Source of the DNA: Bondarzewia mesenterica
Lineage: Eukaryota > Basidiomycota > Agaricomycetes > Russulales > Bondarzewiaceae
Assembly (NCBI GenBank): GCA_004802705.1
Contig: SGPL01000024.1
Location: forward strand, 1-64,000
Length of the DNA stretch: 64,000 bases
Direction of reading: 5' to 3'
Position numbers and translations under genes: made by a program. The notes below the pieces were generated by a model that did not search any database, was not told where the DNA came from, and saw only the letters and a list, made by a program, of their open reading frames with translations. The stretch's first letter is position 1; every line of letters starts with the position of its first letter. Shown here piece after piece: positions 63,640 to 64,000 of the stretch.

Positions 63640-64000
63640 ATGGAAATCCTGGACGATCATAGATCTGAGCTGAACGACGGGGGTTTCGAAGCAGGATCTT
63701 CCGCCACTCATCCGCGTTCCTCATATACGAAATCCACAGTTATTTCTGTCTATGGAGACACATGGGCTGAGTTCTATACCTGGGAGCTGGTGGAGTGCCG
63801 TCGTACGATCACAGCTATAGCTGGAACTCGTACAACTCCTAAATCTCTGCCAATCTATGAACTTGCTGATGGCGACAAAGCTTATGCCGACTCTAGGCAG
63901 ACCTGTGTAACGTCGCCAACAACTTTGCAAGTCACCAACTACCGCGACGTTGGGTCTTTTCAATCTATATCCGAGATCCTTTGTGACGGATTGCCCATCT
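63640..64000 (+). CDS. partial open reading frame running off the window, unknown
   Basis: From the ATG at 63640 (MEILDDHRSELNDGGFEAGS) the frame stays open for 120 codons to the end of the window. The peptide has a balanced composition (YGDTWAEFYTWELVECRRTI, then AGTRTTPKSLPIYELADGD) and does not look like a GC-rich chance frame. No domain recognised. It may be a 5' partial gene, or an internal exon of a gene whose first exon is the signal-peptide-like frame at 63555. The 3' end is missing. Confidence 0.45.
   Translation, partial: MEILDDHRSELNDGGFEAGSSATHPRSSYTKSTVISVYGDTWAEFYTWELVECRRTITAIAGTRTTPKSLPIYELADGDKAYADSRQTCVTSPTTLQVTNYRDVGSFQSISEILCDGLPI

Overview
The window looks like a gene-dense chromosome segment from a filamentous basidiomycete, most likely an Agaricomycete. 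Genes are cut by many short introns (about 50-65 nt, mostly GT-AG). Gene families and domain architectures are fungal: Sin3, a Thp1-type mismatch glycosylase, a RecQ1-like helicase, IRG-like GTPase, HNH_2 and mpaB/DUF2236 proteins. There are no operons, no prokaryotic features and no CRISPR. I recognise about 20 protein genes and no convincing tRNA or rRNA gene.

Layout. 1-4.1 kb holds no gene I can support, only GC-rich DNA with microsatellites and a strong hairpin. 4.1-12.4 kb: SIN3 corepressor (-), a small conserved fungal protein (+), a secreted pepsin-like aspartic protease (+) and an omega-type glutathione S-transferase (-) with a stress-type promoter. 13.7-15.8 kb: a Ser/Pro-rich protein of unknown function. 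17.6-23.1 kb is the most accessory-looking block: an IRG-like coiled-coil GTPase (+), an HNH_2 nuclease-domain protein (-) and an mpaB/DUF2236 oxygenase-like protein (+), separated by long gene-poor spacers. 25.2-29.7 kb: a C2H2 zinc-finger protein and a MIX23/Cid2-like protein.

30.6-44.5 kb is a run of minus-strand genes: the spliceosomal helicase BRR2, a degenerate protein-kinase-like gene, a G/T(U)-mismatch DNA glycosylase and a class-II (4EHP-like) eIF4E. 44.7-63.2 kb: a RecQ1-like helicase (+), a low-complexity unknown protein (-), the cleavage/polyadenylation factor CFT1/CPSF160 (+), the GPN-loop GTPase GPN2 (+) and the COPII coat protein SEC31 (+). An open reading frame starts at 63,640 and runs off the right edge.

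Most genes are core housekeeping: mRNA splicing, 3'-end processing, cap binding, COPII transport, Pol II assembly, DNA repair and chromatin repression. I see no genuine pathway cluster. Points worth a second look are a single-base frame break in SEC31, an Asp-to-Asn change in the G4 motif of the IRG-like GTPase, a kinase gene lacking most of its catalytic core, two GC-AG introns, very small exons (10 and 21 nt), and a Yap1/Pap1-type site in front of the GST. Splice sites were deduced by eye from frame continuity and family motifs; none was tested against transcripts.
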